This document shows, in pieces, positions 33,379-42,712 of a DNA stretch of 64,000 nucleotides. Under the pieces are notes generated by a model. That model was given only the letters and a program-made list of their open reading frames with translations. It ran no database searches and was not told where the DNA came from. The stretch covers positions 62,001-126,000 of the forward strand of contig CAYOED010000002.1 in the NCBI GenBank assembly GCA_964402925.1, given 5' to 3'. The position numbers were made by a program, and so were the translations under genes. This DNA is from Suilimivivens sp964402925 (GTDB lineage Bacteria; Bacillota; Clostridia; Lachnospirales; Lachnospiraceae). Every line of letters begins with the position of its first letter. Within the stretch, counting starts at the first letter, position 1.

Positions 33379-35190
33379 TTACTCATATATCACAAATGCC
33401 TCATTAGCAAAGACCTGGCTATAAGCATTTTCTTCCATAAAATAACGAATGGCTTTTAATTTTTCATCCTGATCATAACCTTCTTTATCCGCCCCCCAAA
33501 ATACCATGGCATCGGGATTGCCGGAAAAGTATGCATCGATGGCAGGCGTCATAATAACCAGCGGGCGCTGCATCTCCTGCGTCTTTATCCCATCAGAAAT
33601 CACCTCAAGTTCTTCCGTAAGCTGGGATAAAGAACTGGTATTCAAATCCGCCCAGGTAGTATAGATTGCCGGCGCTTTATCGAGATAATAGGCAAGTCCC
33701 GGAATGTTTCCATAGAGAATCAGCTTTTTATCCTCATACACGGATTTATTTTCCACCATAAAGGCATTGATTTCTTCCAGTGTCTCGGCGTTCATCTCAC
33801 TGGTATGCATCCCGTGCAGCACAGGATTATCAGACACCCTGTACATTCTCCTCTCGCCGCCCTCTCCGTCGAGAAAAACATAGGCGCAGCCAATTCCAAC
33901 ACTCTGTACAAAGAAAGCAATCAAAATCCCTGCCGCCATGGCTTTCACCGGAAAAAGCGGTACTTTCCCAGTAGTATCCAGATAGGTTCTTCCCCATCTG
34001 ACGAAGCGGTAAACCATCCAGAAAATAACCGGCGCAACAAAAAACAAATTATTTAACACCGGCCAGATATGATTATTGCTTCCAAGAGGTGTGACGAGGA
34101 TCATCAGCAAGGCAATACATCCAATCAGGCGCCAGTTTGCATCCAGCATTCTTGTATAAAGCATCCATAAAAGAACAGCAAAGGAAACGAGCAAAAACAC
34201 TGCTCCCCACTGCAATGCTGCTTCTTTTTGGTAATATTTGAAGTTAAACATTCCCCACTTTCCCAATACGATAAATAAAAGTGGGATGCAGATACAGTAA
34301 ACTACCTTCCTGATTCCAAGGAACTTCTCTTCTTTGATAGCGAAAAACGGAATTCCCGGAAGAATACACAGAATCATATAAAGCATCCACTGAAAGCCAT
34401 GCAGATAGGCATCCAGAATAGCAAACAGCATTTCCCCCAATGTATAGTCCGAAGCACTTCCAGCCATCCCGAAAACGCCTGTTATCATATCTCCCAGCGC
34501 GCCGGAACCGTAAAGGACCGAGATTATTCCAAGCATCACAGCAAAGGAAAACAGATAACCGGCTACACATAATCCTGTTTCACCCAAAGTCTGCTTAAAA
34601 GGTTTCTTTTTCAGAATGCCATAATACCAGACTGCCACAATCAGGGAAGCTTCAAGAATATTATTAGGAAAACGCACCCACACATTTAATCCCAAAACCA
34701 TCCCTGCCAATACCAGACAGATGGGTCTGCTTCCTGCCAAGCCCCGAAACAACAGAATCGCCCCTGCCAAAAACAGCAGATAGGTGAGATAATTATACAA
34801 AATCACCGTAGGACACCAGCAAAAACCGATTGCCGCAATCTCTCCCGCAAAAGCCAGCCACGCCGGCATTTTGGTCTTAAAGAAGCGATACCCTAAAAGT
34901 GCCATGAGACTAACGATAAGAGATGCATAAAGCTTCATTCCCAGCATCGTTCCCCCCATGGGCAGTTTTGTAAGCAGAGCTCCCGCCACATTAGAAAGAA
35001 AGGTGAGGAGCACCCAGATTCCGTCTATCTGCCCAAAGAACCGATAGTTTCCAAGGCTATAGCCCGTATCCGTCAAATCAATCCCCTGGCTTATCTTTAT
35101 AAGCGGAAACAACAATAAAATCAAAGGAAAAACAACCATCTGCAAAATATGCAGCATCCTTTGAAATTCCTTTTTTTCAACTGCCTTCAT
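33379..35190 (-). CDS. Large polytopic membrane protein, GT-C-like
   Basis: A 603-residue membrane protein with about eleven hydrophobic segments, not recognised by name. After the first helix an outer loop has QGIDLTDTGYSLGNYRFF, an acidic motif in the position expected for a GT-C catalytic aspartate, and NVWVRFPNNILE follows later. The C-terminal 130 residues are soluble and contain a beta-alpha region (KKLILYGNIPGLAYYLDKAP). Start: ATG with AAGGAG upstream, 16 bases after the acyltransferase gene. It is the third membrane protein of this general architecture in the locus, suggesting several sugars are added outside the membrane. Confidence 0.7.
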   Translation of the reverse strand: MKAVEKKEFQRMLHILQMVVFPLILLLFPLIKISQGIDLTDTGYSLGNYRFFGQIDGIWVLLTFLSNVAGALLTKLPMGGTMLGMKLYASLIVSLMALLGYRFFKTKMPAWLAFAGEIAAIGFCWCPTVILYNYLTYLLFLAGAILLFRGLAGSRPICLVLAGMVLGLNVWVRFPNNILEASLIVAVWYYGILKKKPFKQTLGETGLCVAGYLFSFAVMLGIISVLYGSGALGDMITGVFGMAGSASDYTLGEMLFAILDAYLHGFQWMLYMILCILPGIPFFAIKEEKFLGIRKVVYCICIPLLFIVLGKWGMFNFKYYQKEAALQWGAVFLLVSFAVLLWMLYTRMLDANWRLIGCIALLMILVTPLGSNNHIWPVLNNLFFVAPVIFWMVYRFVRWGRTYLDTTGKVPLFPVKAMAAGILIAFFVQSVGIGCAYVFLDGEGGERRMYRVSDNPVLHGMHTSEMNAETLEEINAFMVENKSVYEDKKLILYGNIPGLAYYLDKAPAIYTTWADLNTSSLSQLTEELEVISDGIKTQEMQRPLVIMTPAIDAYFSGNPDAMVFWGADKEGYDQDEKLKAIRYFMEENAYSQVFANEAFVIYE

Positions 35191-35206
35191 CAGCTTCTCC
35201 TTTCTG

Positions 35207-36328
35207 CTATTTCATCTGAAATGCCCTATCCAGCTCTTTTACCTTTTGATAGAGCTTCGTTTTCCCAATAACTAATGTTATCGAAAATGAAAACAATACA
35301 CTTCTTAACCAGTCTATGATAATTCCCATCACAAAAAGAATCAAAACACAGCAAATCATTTCCCAAAGGAAAAATCCTAATCCATACTCTCTGCCCGGAT
35401 TGACAATCCCTCTGATCCATCCATACCACAGATAACGAAGATCGATGTGTTCATGGAGCAGGTAAACACCGAAGCATAAGCTTCCAATCTTCCGTATCCT
35501 CTCCGCCATCCTTCCGTCCTTTATGGAAATGCGGGAGAATCCATAAAAAAGCCCAATTGCCCCCGTCAGACAAAAAATGAAATTATAGTGGAATGGCACC
35601 GTAAAATAGTAGCCAAAGCTATCCCACTTCTGGCTTAAGAACCACATGGCAAGATTGATGAAAAAACCAAGCAGACAGCTCCCTATATAGATAAACCATC
35701 CCTTTTTTCCAAAGAAATCCCATCCATAAAGGCCGAAATATGCCGCAATTAGATACACACAGATAAACCACGGAAGGTCATACCCATATCTGTCAAAACC
35801 AAATACAATCGGACTGATGCTCTTTATGCCGCTAAACAAAACAAGCAGACCGCCTATAACAATCTGAAGCTGTCTCTTGGACATGCTCTTTGCTGCCGCA
35901 TTCAATACCGGCGACAGGAGATACAGCATAAAGTAAGAAGTCGCAAACCAGTAATGCTCCGTTTCTATGGGAAAGAGATATTGAACCAGTCCGTATATTC
36001 CCTGCTCCTGTGCCGCCGTGGGCACGCCCGCCAAAAAGAGAACTGCCGGAATAAGCAACGCGTAAAACCATATCTGGCACAAAAGACTAACTGCCTTTCC
36101 GGGCTTAAACGCACTTTTAACACCAAAATATCCGCTGATGAACACATAGGTATTCACTGCCACCAGACAAAAGGCCTCCAGTAATGCACCAATAATTTTA
36201 ACCGCATCAAGAGGCAGATCAAGTACCGGAAGATTATCTGAATGTGCCAGAAAGTGCATAACAACCACCATGACCATCGCCAGGATCCTCAGTAATTCGT
36301 AATTTGCCATGCGTTTGCTTTGTGCCAC
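35207..36328 (-). CDS. Membrane acyltransferase family 3 protein
   Basis: A 373-residue polytopic acyltransferase (Acyl_transf_3 type), likely to move acetyl or another acyl group onto the surface glycan. The first membrane segment begins with YELLRILAMVMVVVMHFLAH, containing the R-x10-H signature of the family. Around ten hydrophobic segments follow. The start chosen is GTG 36328, which has AGGAG 8 bases upstream and begins VAQSKRMANYELL. Longer frames reach into the ABC gene upstream (stop at 36381). ATG 36310 is the alternative. Confidence 0.85.
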   Translation of the reverse strand: MAQSKRMANYELLRILAMVMVVVMHFLAHSDNLPVLDLPLDAVKIIGALLEAFCLVAVNTYVFISGYFGVKSAFKPGKAVSLLCQIWFYALLIPAVLFLAGVPTAAQEQGIYGLVQYLFPIETEHYWFATSYFMLYLLSPVLNAAAKSMSKRQLQIVIGGLLVLFSGIKSISPIVFGFDRYGYDLPWFICVYLIAAYFGLYGWDFFGKKGWFIYIGSCLLGFFINLAMWFLSQKWDSFGYYFTVPFHYNFIFCLTGAIGLFYGFSRISIKDGRMAERIRKIGSLCFGVYLLHEHIDLRYLWYGWIRGIVNPGREYGLGFFLWEMICCVLILFVMGIIIDWLRSVLFSFSITLVIGKTKLYQKVKELDRAFQMK

Positions 36329-36380
36329 CTTTCCGTCTCCTTTCCGCTTACTTTCGTCCAAGTCTAACCTTGCGCCATCT

Positions 36381-38138
36381 TTACCTCTCTCTGGATACCT
36401 TTCCATTCTCCACCCGGTAGACCATATCACATTTTTCAATGGTCTGCAGACGATGAGCAATAATAACTAGTGTTTTTTTACCATGGAGCCGGTTAATGGA
36501 ATCCATGATGGCTGCCTCCGTTTCATTGTCAAGAGCTGAAGTCGCTTCATCTAAGACAAGCACTTCCGGATCTTCAAACAAAGCTCTGGCAATGCCGATT
36601 CTCTGCCTCTGCCCGCCGGAAATGCGGATACCTCTCTCCCCTATGCTGGTGTCAAGCCCCTCAGGAAGACCTTTTACAAATTCATCCAACTGGGCTTCCT
36701 TAAGCGCTCTCCATACTTTTTCATCATCAATATCTTCATCTGCAAATCCAAATGCCACATTTCTACGGATAGTGGAATCTATCATGAAAATCGTCTGAGG
36801 AATATAGCCAATGTTCTTGAGCCATGATTGGTAATGCTCCCGAACTTCCACACCGTCAGCCAGAATCTGACCTTGCTGCACCCTCAGAAGACCAAGCAGA
36901 ATATCCACCACCGTGGTTTTGCCGGCTCCGGAGGTTCCCACGATACCCACTGCCTGTCCGATGGGTATCTCCATATTCGCATGATCAAATATAAACACTT
37001 CCGTGTTGGGATATTTGAAGACAATATCCTTGAGTTCAATCTTCTTTTCAATGTTCAGCTTTTCAACTTCAACCTTCTTCTGATAAGCGCTTTCGTCATA
37101 ATTAATCGACTCATCCCTGATTTCTTCCTGAAGGTTGTCGCTTACTCCCATAAAGAAAGGTTCAAAGTAGGAGATGGCGGTCAAATGATTATTGATTCTG
37201 TTGGCGCATGGAATAAGACGCATCGCCGCCACCGCCAACGCCACCACTTGGGGCATGATATCTGTCACTGCCGTTCCCCTTACCAGCTGGAACATCATAT
37301 AAAAAATCATACCGGCTATGGCGAGGGTTTCAATCAAAAGTCTGGGGGTTGCATTGTAAAGATTATATCTCTGCACTGCATTCACATATCCCGCCCCACA
37401 TTTGGCATATTCATTGATAAAATAATTTTCTTTATTGGCAATCTTGATTTCCTTAATTCCCATAACGGACTGATCGATCCACTTGTACAATCCGCTGTAA
37501 TAGTCCTGGTTTTCCTCTCCCGCCTTTTTCATAATCGGTTTTAAGACACACATAATGACCGCAAGCGCCGCAACCAGCACCACCGTCACCGTAATAGTCA
37601 TCCAGATATCCGTCACAAAGCTGACTCCTACAAGACATATGAACACGATTCCTTCACTAAAAAGCTGTAAAAGGGACAGAATCAGCCCATACATGTTGTT
37701 CACATCAGAAGTTATGCTCCTTTGAATAACCGAAGTATCAGCATTCAGATAATATTCATAAGGACGCTGCATAAAGTTGATCATCATTCTTCTGGATGTT
37801 GCGAACTGGTTTGTGTAGACAAATTTAAACTGCGCCTTCTGCTGGAAAAACAAAAAGATATTTTTCAGTACGAAAATCATGATGAGCGCCAGCATGGTAA
37901 TAATAATTAATGTCCTGTTGTCATCATGAGCAATGTGCAGAATATCGCAGAGTATCTGCAGATACTCATTCTTGGCTACCGCATTCTCATCTAGCACCAT
38001 CTGCATCACAGGTATGACCATTCCCACACCTGCGGTTTCCAGTATGGCTCCTATGAGCATCATGATAACCAGAAGTATCATAATTTTTTTTTGACGCTGA
38101 TCAAGCAGCACCATTAACTTTTTTAAAATTTTGTTCAT
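36381..38138 (-). CDS. ABC exporter, lipid-linked oligosaccharide flippase-like (PglK type)
   Basis: A 585-residue half-transporter with six N-terminal membrane helices and a C-terminal ATPase. Walker A is GTSGAGKTTVV. The signature is ISGGQRQRIGIARALF. Walker B is VLVLDEATSALD, and the H-loop is IIAHRLQTI. The N-terminus (MLIGAILETAGVGMVIPVMQ) resembles PglK-type flippases, which turn undecaprenyl-diphospho-oligosaccharides to the outer face. No Wzx-type flippase is visible in the window, so this may serve both glycan loci. It is transcribed away from the pseG-like gene from a shared promoter region. Confidence 0.88.
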   Translation of the reverse strand: MNKILKKLMVLLDQRQKKIMILLVIMMLIGAILETAGVGMVIPVMQMVLDENAVAKNEYLQILCDILHIAHDDNRTLIIITMLALIMIFVLKNIFLFFQQKAQFKFVYTNQFATSRRMMINFMQRPYEYYLNADTSVIQRSITSDVNNMYGLILSLLQLFSEGIVFICLVGVSFVTDIWMTITVTVVLVAALAVIMCVLKPIMKKAGEENQDYYSGLYKWIDQSVMGIKEIKIANKENYFINEYAKCGAGYVNAVQRYNLYNATPRLLIETLAIAGMIFYMMFQLVRGTAVTDIMPQVVALAVAAMRLIPCANRINNHLTAISYFEPFFMGVSDNLQEEIRDESINYDESAYQKKVEVEKLNIEKKIELKDIVFKYPNTEVFIFDHANMEIPIGQAVGIVGTSGAGKTTVVDILLGLLRVQQGQILADGVEVREHYQSWLKNIGYIPQTIFMIDSTIRRNVAFGFADEDIDDEKVWRALKEAQLDEFVKGLPEGLDTSIGERGIRISGGQRQRIGIARALFEDPEVLVLDEATSALDNETEAAIMDSINRLHGKKTLVIIAHRLQTIEKCDMVYRVENGKVSRER

Positions 38139-38182
38139 TGGTCTTCTTCCAGATTTTACGTGAATTTTTAAAATATCATTCT

Positions 38183-38212
38183 ATTTTACCATAAATTTTT
38201 ATTTAATTGCAA
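38183..38212 (-). promoter_or_regulatory. Promoter of the minus-strand PglK-like operon
   Basis: TTGCAA (38207-38212), 18-base spacer, TAAAAT on the minus strand (38183-38188). The self-complementary TTGCAA overlaps the -35 region of the divergent promoter. Confidence 0.55.
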
Positions 38213-38230
38213 TCCATAATGGTGTATAAT
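38202..38230 (+). promoter_or_regulatory. Promoter of the plus-strand pseG-like operon
   Basis: TTTAAT (38202-38207), 17-base spacer, TATAAT (38225-38230), 37 bases before the start codon. The -10 is perfect and the -35 weak. It overlaps the divergent promoter, so the two operons may compete for polymerase or share a regulator. Confidence 0.6.
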
Positions 38231-38267
38231 CTAATACAACGGTTCTAAAGAAAGGGACAAGTTTAAA

Positions 38268-39392
38268 ATGGGAACTGATCGATTCGTCTTTTTTCGGACA
38301 GATGGAAATACGCAAATTGCATCCGGACATCTTATGCGTTGCATTTCCATTGCGGATGCCTGCAGAAAATTGGGTATGGAGGTTCATTTTCTTGTTTCCG
38401 ATGAAGAAAGTGTTTCTCTTTTTCAGCAAAAGATGTTCGCTGATTTTCCCATCACTCGTCTGGAAAGTGCCGCCTATGACCAATTGGAACAGGAATTACC
38501 GGAATTGCTTTCTCTTCTTGCAAACTGTAAATCCTCAAAATTATATTTTTTTCTGGATTCCTATTATGTCACGGAAAAGTATCTGAATGCTGTAAGAAAA
38601 TTGGCAAAAACAATCTATATAGATGATCTCATGCTTTTTAATTATCCTGTAGATCTTTTGATTAATTATGACGTGATCCCTCCCTGCAACATGCCCTCCT
38701 ATCAATCCGCCTATACAAATGCGGCGGAAACGCTTTTGGGTGCCTCCTATGCCCCCTTAAGAGAACAGTTTCAAAACAGGGAAATGCCTCTGAGGAATCA
38801 AGTCCGTAATGTCCTTATCACCACAGGCGGAAGCGATCCTTTTCATTTTTCTCTGGGCTTCCTCTCCTTTATGAAAAAGACAACTTCCCTGCCTAATCCT
38901 GACTCTGCCCGCATTGCTGATGACATTATCTTTCATATTCTTACAGGCAGTTTCAATACAGATAAAGATGCTCTCTTTTCATTTGCACAGGCATCTCCCT
39001 ACATCAGACTTTATGAAAATGTTACCGATATGGTCACTCTTATGGAAAGCTGCGACCTTGCCATATCCGCTGCCGGCACTACTTTATACGAATTATGCGC
39101 CTTAGGCGTTCCCACCATCAGTTATACTATGGCAGACAATCAGATAACAGCTGCCGAAGCTTTTGCAAAATCCGGTATTATCCCCAATTCTGGTGATATC
39201 CGTATCTCCATGACTAACGTATTGGAAAATATTATGTCCTTCCTGATGCGGATGTCGAATTCCGCCAATTTTGATTTGGCATCGGCTGCAACTGTTTCCT
39301 ATCAGGAACGCAAACTTGCACATGACACCATGCGCAGCTTCATCGACGGAAACGGCAGTTCCAAAATCGCCAAGGCAATTTTAGACTTATAA
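38268..39392 (+). CDS. PseG-like UDP-sugar hydrolase
   Basis: A 374-residue GT-B-fold protein of the PseG/SpsG type. In pseudaminic acid synthesis PseG removes UDP from UDP-2,4-diacetamido-2,4,6-trideoxy-altrose. The N-terminal loop reads FRTDGNTQIASGHLMRC, with the catalytic-position histidine after GxxxxxSG. The C-terminal half has VLITTGGSDPFHF, CDLAISAAGTTLYELCALG and PTISYTMADNQ, the nucleotide-binding part shared with MurG-like enzymes. It is on the opposite strand from pseC/F/I and heads a three-gene unit with a PLP decarboxylase and an ATP-grasp ligase. The C-terminus is slightly longer than usual. Confidence 0.82.
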   Translation: MGTDRFVFFRTDGNTQIASGHLMRCISIADACRKLGMEVHFLVSDEESVSLFQQKMFADFPITRLESAAYDQLEQELPELLSLLANCKSSKLYFFLDSYYVTEKYLNAVRKLAKTIYIDDLMLFNYPVDLLINYDVIPPCNMPSYQSAYTNAAETLLGASYAPLREQFQNREMPLRNQVRNVLITTGGSDPFHFSLGFLSFMKKTTSLPNPDSARIADDIIFHILTGSFNTDKDALFSFAQASPYIRLYENVTDMVTLMESCDLAISAAGTTLYELCALGVPTISYTMADNQITAAEAFAKSGIIPNSGDIRISMTNVLENIMSFLMRMSNSANFDLASAATVSYQERKLAHDTMRSFIDGNGSSKIAKAILDL

Positions 39393-39440
39393 TTTCACAT
39401 TGTTTCTAACACTAAAATACATCACCCCATGGAGGTAAAA

Positions 39441-40646
39441 ATGAAACAACCAAAGACCCCTTATTTTGTTATAAGCGAACCTATTTTGCAACAATATTAT
39501 GACATGTTAACAGATTCCCTTAAACAAAACTGGGGGAACTTTCAAGTCGGCTATTCTTTCAAGACAAACTCTCTGCCCTGGCTTGTCACTTATGTGAAAA
39601 AAAAGGGGGCATATGCCGAAGTTGTTTCACAGGACGAATACGATCTTGCAAAGTATCTTGGATATGCGGACAATGAAATCATTTATAATGGTCCCTATAA
39701 AGAAATGGATTCCTTTTGTAATGTATTGTTGGCGGGCGGCATTGTAAATCTTGATTCCATGCAGGAAATCAGGTGGCTGACTGATCTGATTCATAAGCAC
39801 GAAAACCATTTGTTCAAAGTCGGCATTCGTGTTAATTTTGATCTGGAAAAAATGTGCCCCGGCGAGACCACTATGGGCGAAGTCAGCGGACGTTTTGGAT
39901 TTTGCTATGAAACCGGAAAATTTGCCGAAGCTTTGAACATCTTAAGAAGCCTTCCGCGTGTATCCATAGCCGGCCTCCACCTGCACTCCAGCAGCAAGTC
40001 ACGCAGTGTTAATATTTTTCGTTCCATCGCCCGGATGGCATGCCATCTGTCAGATGAATTTAATCTTTCCTTGGAATACATCGATTTGGGCGGCGGTTAC
40101 TGCGGCGGCATGAAAGGCAGACCGGAATACCCTGATTATTTTCCAATAGTTGCAAAGGAACTGAGCAGACGATTCCTGCCCAAGCAGACTAAGCTGATTG
40201 TCGAACCCGGCATTTCCCTGATCTCCAAATGCACTACCTTTGTGACAAGTGTTTTCGATACCCGTGACATCAAGGGCACACGTTATGTAATGACAGACGG
40301 AAGCCGTTTTAATATCGATCCGACAATGATTAAATCTTCTCACTTGTTTCATTTAGAGCCCGCCGAAAACTATTCCGCACCGCGTACCGTTTTAAAGGAG
40401 CAGATAGTCAGCGGATTTACCTGCATGGAGGTAGACAGACTCTTCACTCACAAGGACCAGCCGGAACTGGTTCCCGGCGACCGTATTATTTACGAAAACG
40501 TGGGCGGATACACTATGAGCCTCAACCCTCTTTTTATCCAGTACTTTCCAGCTGTTTATGTGCGCAGCAGGGACTCGATGCAGATGGTTCGTCAAAAATG
40601 GACCCCTGCCGAATATGCACAGGGAAGTCAATGGGATATCACTTAA
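39441..40646 (+). CDS. PLP-dependent decarboxylase, fold-type III (DAP/ornithine decarboxylase-like)
   Basis: A 401-residue enzyme with an alanine-racemase-like barrel and a C-terminal beta domain. The PLP lysine is in VGYSFKTNSLP. The phosphate-binding glycine loop is YIDLGGGYCGG, and the following EPGISLISK binds the cofactor. The GFTCMEVDRL segment carries the cysteine and aspartate that complete the active site across the dimer. ATG 39441 has GGAGGT 5 bases upstream; the ATG at 39429 overlaps that site. Substrate is unknown. Its position between a PseG-like hydrolase and an ATP-grasp ligase suggests it makes an amine or amino acid used to decorate the nonulosonate. Confidence 0.86.
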   Translation: MKQPKTPYFVISEPILQQYYDMLTDSLKQNWGNFQVGYSFKTNSLPWLVTYVKKKGAYAEVVSQDEYDLAKYLGYADNEIIYNGPYKEMDSFCNVLLAGGIVNLDSMQEIRWLTDLIHKHENHLFKVGIRVNFDLEKMCPGETTMGEVSGRFGFCYETGKFAEALNILRSLPRVSIAGLHLHSSSKSRSVNIFRSIARMACHLSDEFNLSLEYIDLGGGYCGGMKGRPEYPDYFPIVAKELSRRFLPKQTKLIVEPGISLISKCTTFVTSVFDTRDIKGTRYVMTDGSRFNIDPTMIKSSHLFHLEPAENYSAPRTVLKEQIVSGFTCMEVDRLFTHKDQPELVPGDRIIYENVGGYTMSLNPLFIQYFPAVYVRSRDSMQMVRQKWTPAEYAQGSQWDIT

Positions 40647-40673
40647 AGCATATACGAAAGGCTGTGTATTTTT

Positions 40674-41669
40674 ATGAAATCTATTTCTATGAAATCTTCC
40701 ATAAATCTTTTAATTTTGAGTTGCGGAACCCGAAACCTGCTGGTACGCTACTTTAAGGCGGAGGGGAACGGCATTGGCAAAGTGGTCGGCACCGACTGCA
40801 GCCCTTATGCACCGGCTTTATATGAAACAGATGCGCACTATATTGTTCCCCGCATGACAGAAGATAACTATCTGGATACAATTCTTGACATTTGCCGCCG
40901 GGAATCCATTACTGCCGTCCTTCCTTTACAGGAAGACGAATTATACCTGATAGCTTCTCATCGAAAATTGTTTACCGACGAGAACATAACCCCCATTGTA
41001 TCAGACCCAGAGGCTATCGAGTTGTGCCGGGATAAATTTACTTTTTACAATTACATGAAAAAAAATAATTTCCCTGTCATTACAAGCTGTGACAGCTTTG
41101 ATTCCTTTAAGCAAATGCTTGCTGCTGGTGACATGAAACTTCCGGTATTCCTTAAACCCTCGCGAGGATGCGGAAGTGTCGGCATTCAAAAAATAGAACA
41201 GATGGATTTATTGGAAGTTCTCTGCAAAAACCAGAAAGAAGCATACATTATTCAGAATTATGCGGATGGTGAAGAATTCGGCGCTGATATTTATGTGGAT
41301 TTGCTGACTCAAAAACCCATTACGGTTTTTATAAAGAAAAAACTGCGAATGCGCGCCGGCGAAACTGAAAAGTCTGTCTCTTATTGGGATGATAAACTCT
41401 ATTCTCTGATAAAAAAAACCGTAACCGCATTGCATTTGACCGGTCCTGTTGATATGGATATTTTTCAGGTCAATGACCAATATTATATTTCCGAAATCAA
41501 CCCGCGTTTCGGCGGCGGTTATCCTCATGCTTACAACTGCGGTATAGACTTTCCGCATATGATTGCCGAAAATCTTTCCGGCAGGAAAAATAAGCCGGAG
41601 GCAGGAAACTATGAAGAAGGAGTTTGTATGTTAAAATATACGGATTTGATGATGATATCCCTCATCTAA
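40674..41669 (+). CDS. ATP-grasp ligase (CarB-like), copy 2
   Basis: A 331-residue paralogue of the protein at 7030-8013. It shares the opening NLLILSCGTRNLLVRYF, the lysine loop PVFLKPSRGCGSVGI, MRAGETEKSVS and SEINPRFGGGYPHAY, in the same order. It would form an amide or similar bond using ATP. The ribosome binding site is weak (AAAGG 12 bases upstream of ATG 40674), so the in-frame ATG at 40689 is an alternative start. The last 8 bases overlap the 3-prime end of the convergent pseI gene. In a locus without a convincing PseH, it may provide the N-acyl group by ligating an acid; this is inference. Confidence 0.84.
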   Translation: MKSISMKSSINLLILSCGTRNLLVRYFKAEGNGIGKVVGTDCSPYAPALYETDAHYIVPRMTEDNYLDTILDICRRESITAVLPLQEDELYLIASHRKLFTDENITPIVSDPEAIELCRDKFTFYNYMKKNNFPVITSCDSFDSFKQMLAAGDMKLPVFLKPSRGCGSVGIQKIEQMDLLEVLCKNQKEAYIIQNYADGEEFGADIYVDLLTQKPITVFIKKKLRMRAGETEKSVSYWDDKLYSLIKKTVTALHLTGPVDMDIFQVNDQYYISEINPRFGGGYPHAYNCGIDFPHMIAENLSGRKNKPEAGNYEEGVCMLKYTDLMMISLI

Positions 41670-42711
41670 TTAAATCCCACGCAAGCGGCGTTCCCATTTG
41701 AATGTCGCAAACCGCTGTTTTTCCCATGATTTCCTCATAATACATCGTATGGAGTCCGTTATGAGGCCGGATGGAACGCACATTTTCAGGAGAGAGCTTT
41801 TCTCCCGCCTTAATATCTTTTACCGCAAACAAGGATCGGGAGCCGTTATGTTCTTTTTCCTGTTTTTCAGTCAGCCTGTATTCCGATTCGCCCAGCGCTT
41901 TCTCAACGATACGAATATCCTCTACCATCTTCTTAAATTCTTCCGGTTCCATGGAAAAAGCCCCGTCCGGACCACCGTCCGACCGTCTTAAAGTCAAATG
42001 CTTTTCTACCATTTTAATTCCCAGCGCTGCTGCCCCGACTGGTACAACACTTCCCATTGAATGATCAGATAAGCCCACCAGACAGTCATATGTCCCTGCC
42101 AGAGTGGGAATCATTCTCAAATTAATTTCCTCGTAAGGTGTAGGATATGCGGAAACGCACTTTAAAAGCATAACCTCGTCGTTTCCCTCTTCGCTGCACA
42201 CTTTAAGGGCTCTCTCAATATCGGCAGCATGCGCAACCCCGGTTGCAAATATCATCGGTTTATGCATTCCTGCCGCCCTGCGTATCAGCGGGATATCATT
42301 GATCTCATAAGATGCTATCTTTACAGCAGGCATATCACAATCTGCCATAAAGTCCACAGATGCAAAGTCAAAAGGAGATGAAAAACATTCCAGACCAAGT
42401 TTCTGTGCTACCTCCCGCAATTTCGGCTGCCATTCCCAAGGGGTTGACGCCTCCTCATACAGTTTATATTCCGTCATTCCATCCCAAAGTCCGCCGTGTA
42501 TCTGAAAATATTCATTATCACAGTTCAGGGATAGACTGTCTGCTGTATAGGTCTGCAGCTTAACTGCATCCGCCCCTGCTTCCTTTGCAGCATAAATAAT
42601 TTCCACTGCTCTCCCATAATCCTTCAGATGATTCCCTGACATCTCCGCCACACAAAAGCAAGGGTGTCCAAGACCAACCTTTCTATTTCCAATTTGAAAC
42701 TCTTTTTTCAT
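41662..42711 (-). CDS. pseI: Pseudaminic acid synthase-like (NeuB family)
   Basis: A 349-residue enzyme that condenses phosphoenolpyruvate with a 6-deoxy-diacylamino hexose to form a nonulosonic acid. The NeuB barrel has ADAVKLQTYTADSL, ECFSSPFDFASVD, KIASYEIND, and the metal/substrate block EKHLTLRRSDGGPDGAFSM. The C-terminal SAF (antifreeze-like) domain includes SLFAVKDIKAGEKLS and VRSIRPHNGL. The sequence is closer in feel to PseI than to sialic acid synthases, but LegI cannot be excluded. It follows the cytidylyltransferase by one base and converges with the ATP-grasp gene. Confidence 0.9.
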   Translation of the reverse strand: MKKEFQIGNRKVGLGHPCFCVAEMSGNHLKDYGRAVEIIYAAKEAGADAVKLQTYTADSLSLNCDNEYFQIHGGLWDGMTEYKLYEEASTPWEWQPKLREVAQKLGLECFSSPFDFASVDFMADCDMPAVKIASYEINDIPLIRRAAGMHKPMIFATGVAHAADIERALKVCSEEGNDEVMLLKCVSAYPTPYEEINLRMIPTLAGTYDCLVGLSDHSMGSVVPVGAAALGIKMVEKHLTLRRSDGGPDGAFSMEPEEFKKMVEDIRIVEKALGESEYRLTEKQEKEHNGSRSLFAVKDIKAGEKLSPENVRSIRPHNGLHTMYYEEIMGKTAVCDIQMGTPLAWDLIR

Positions 42712-42712
42712 G

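Noticed and set aside
32429..33424. 331-codon open frame on the plus strand
   Set aside because: Antisense to the WecE-like gene and running past its start; His/Arg-rich shadow sequence without a ribosome binding site.
36828..37544. 238-codon open frame on the plus strand
   Set aside because: Antisense shadow of the PglK-like ABC gene.
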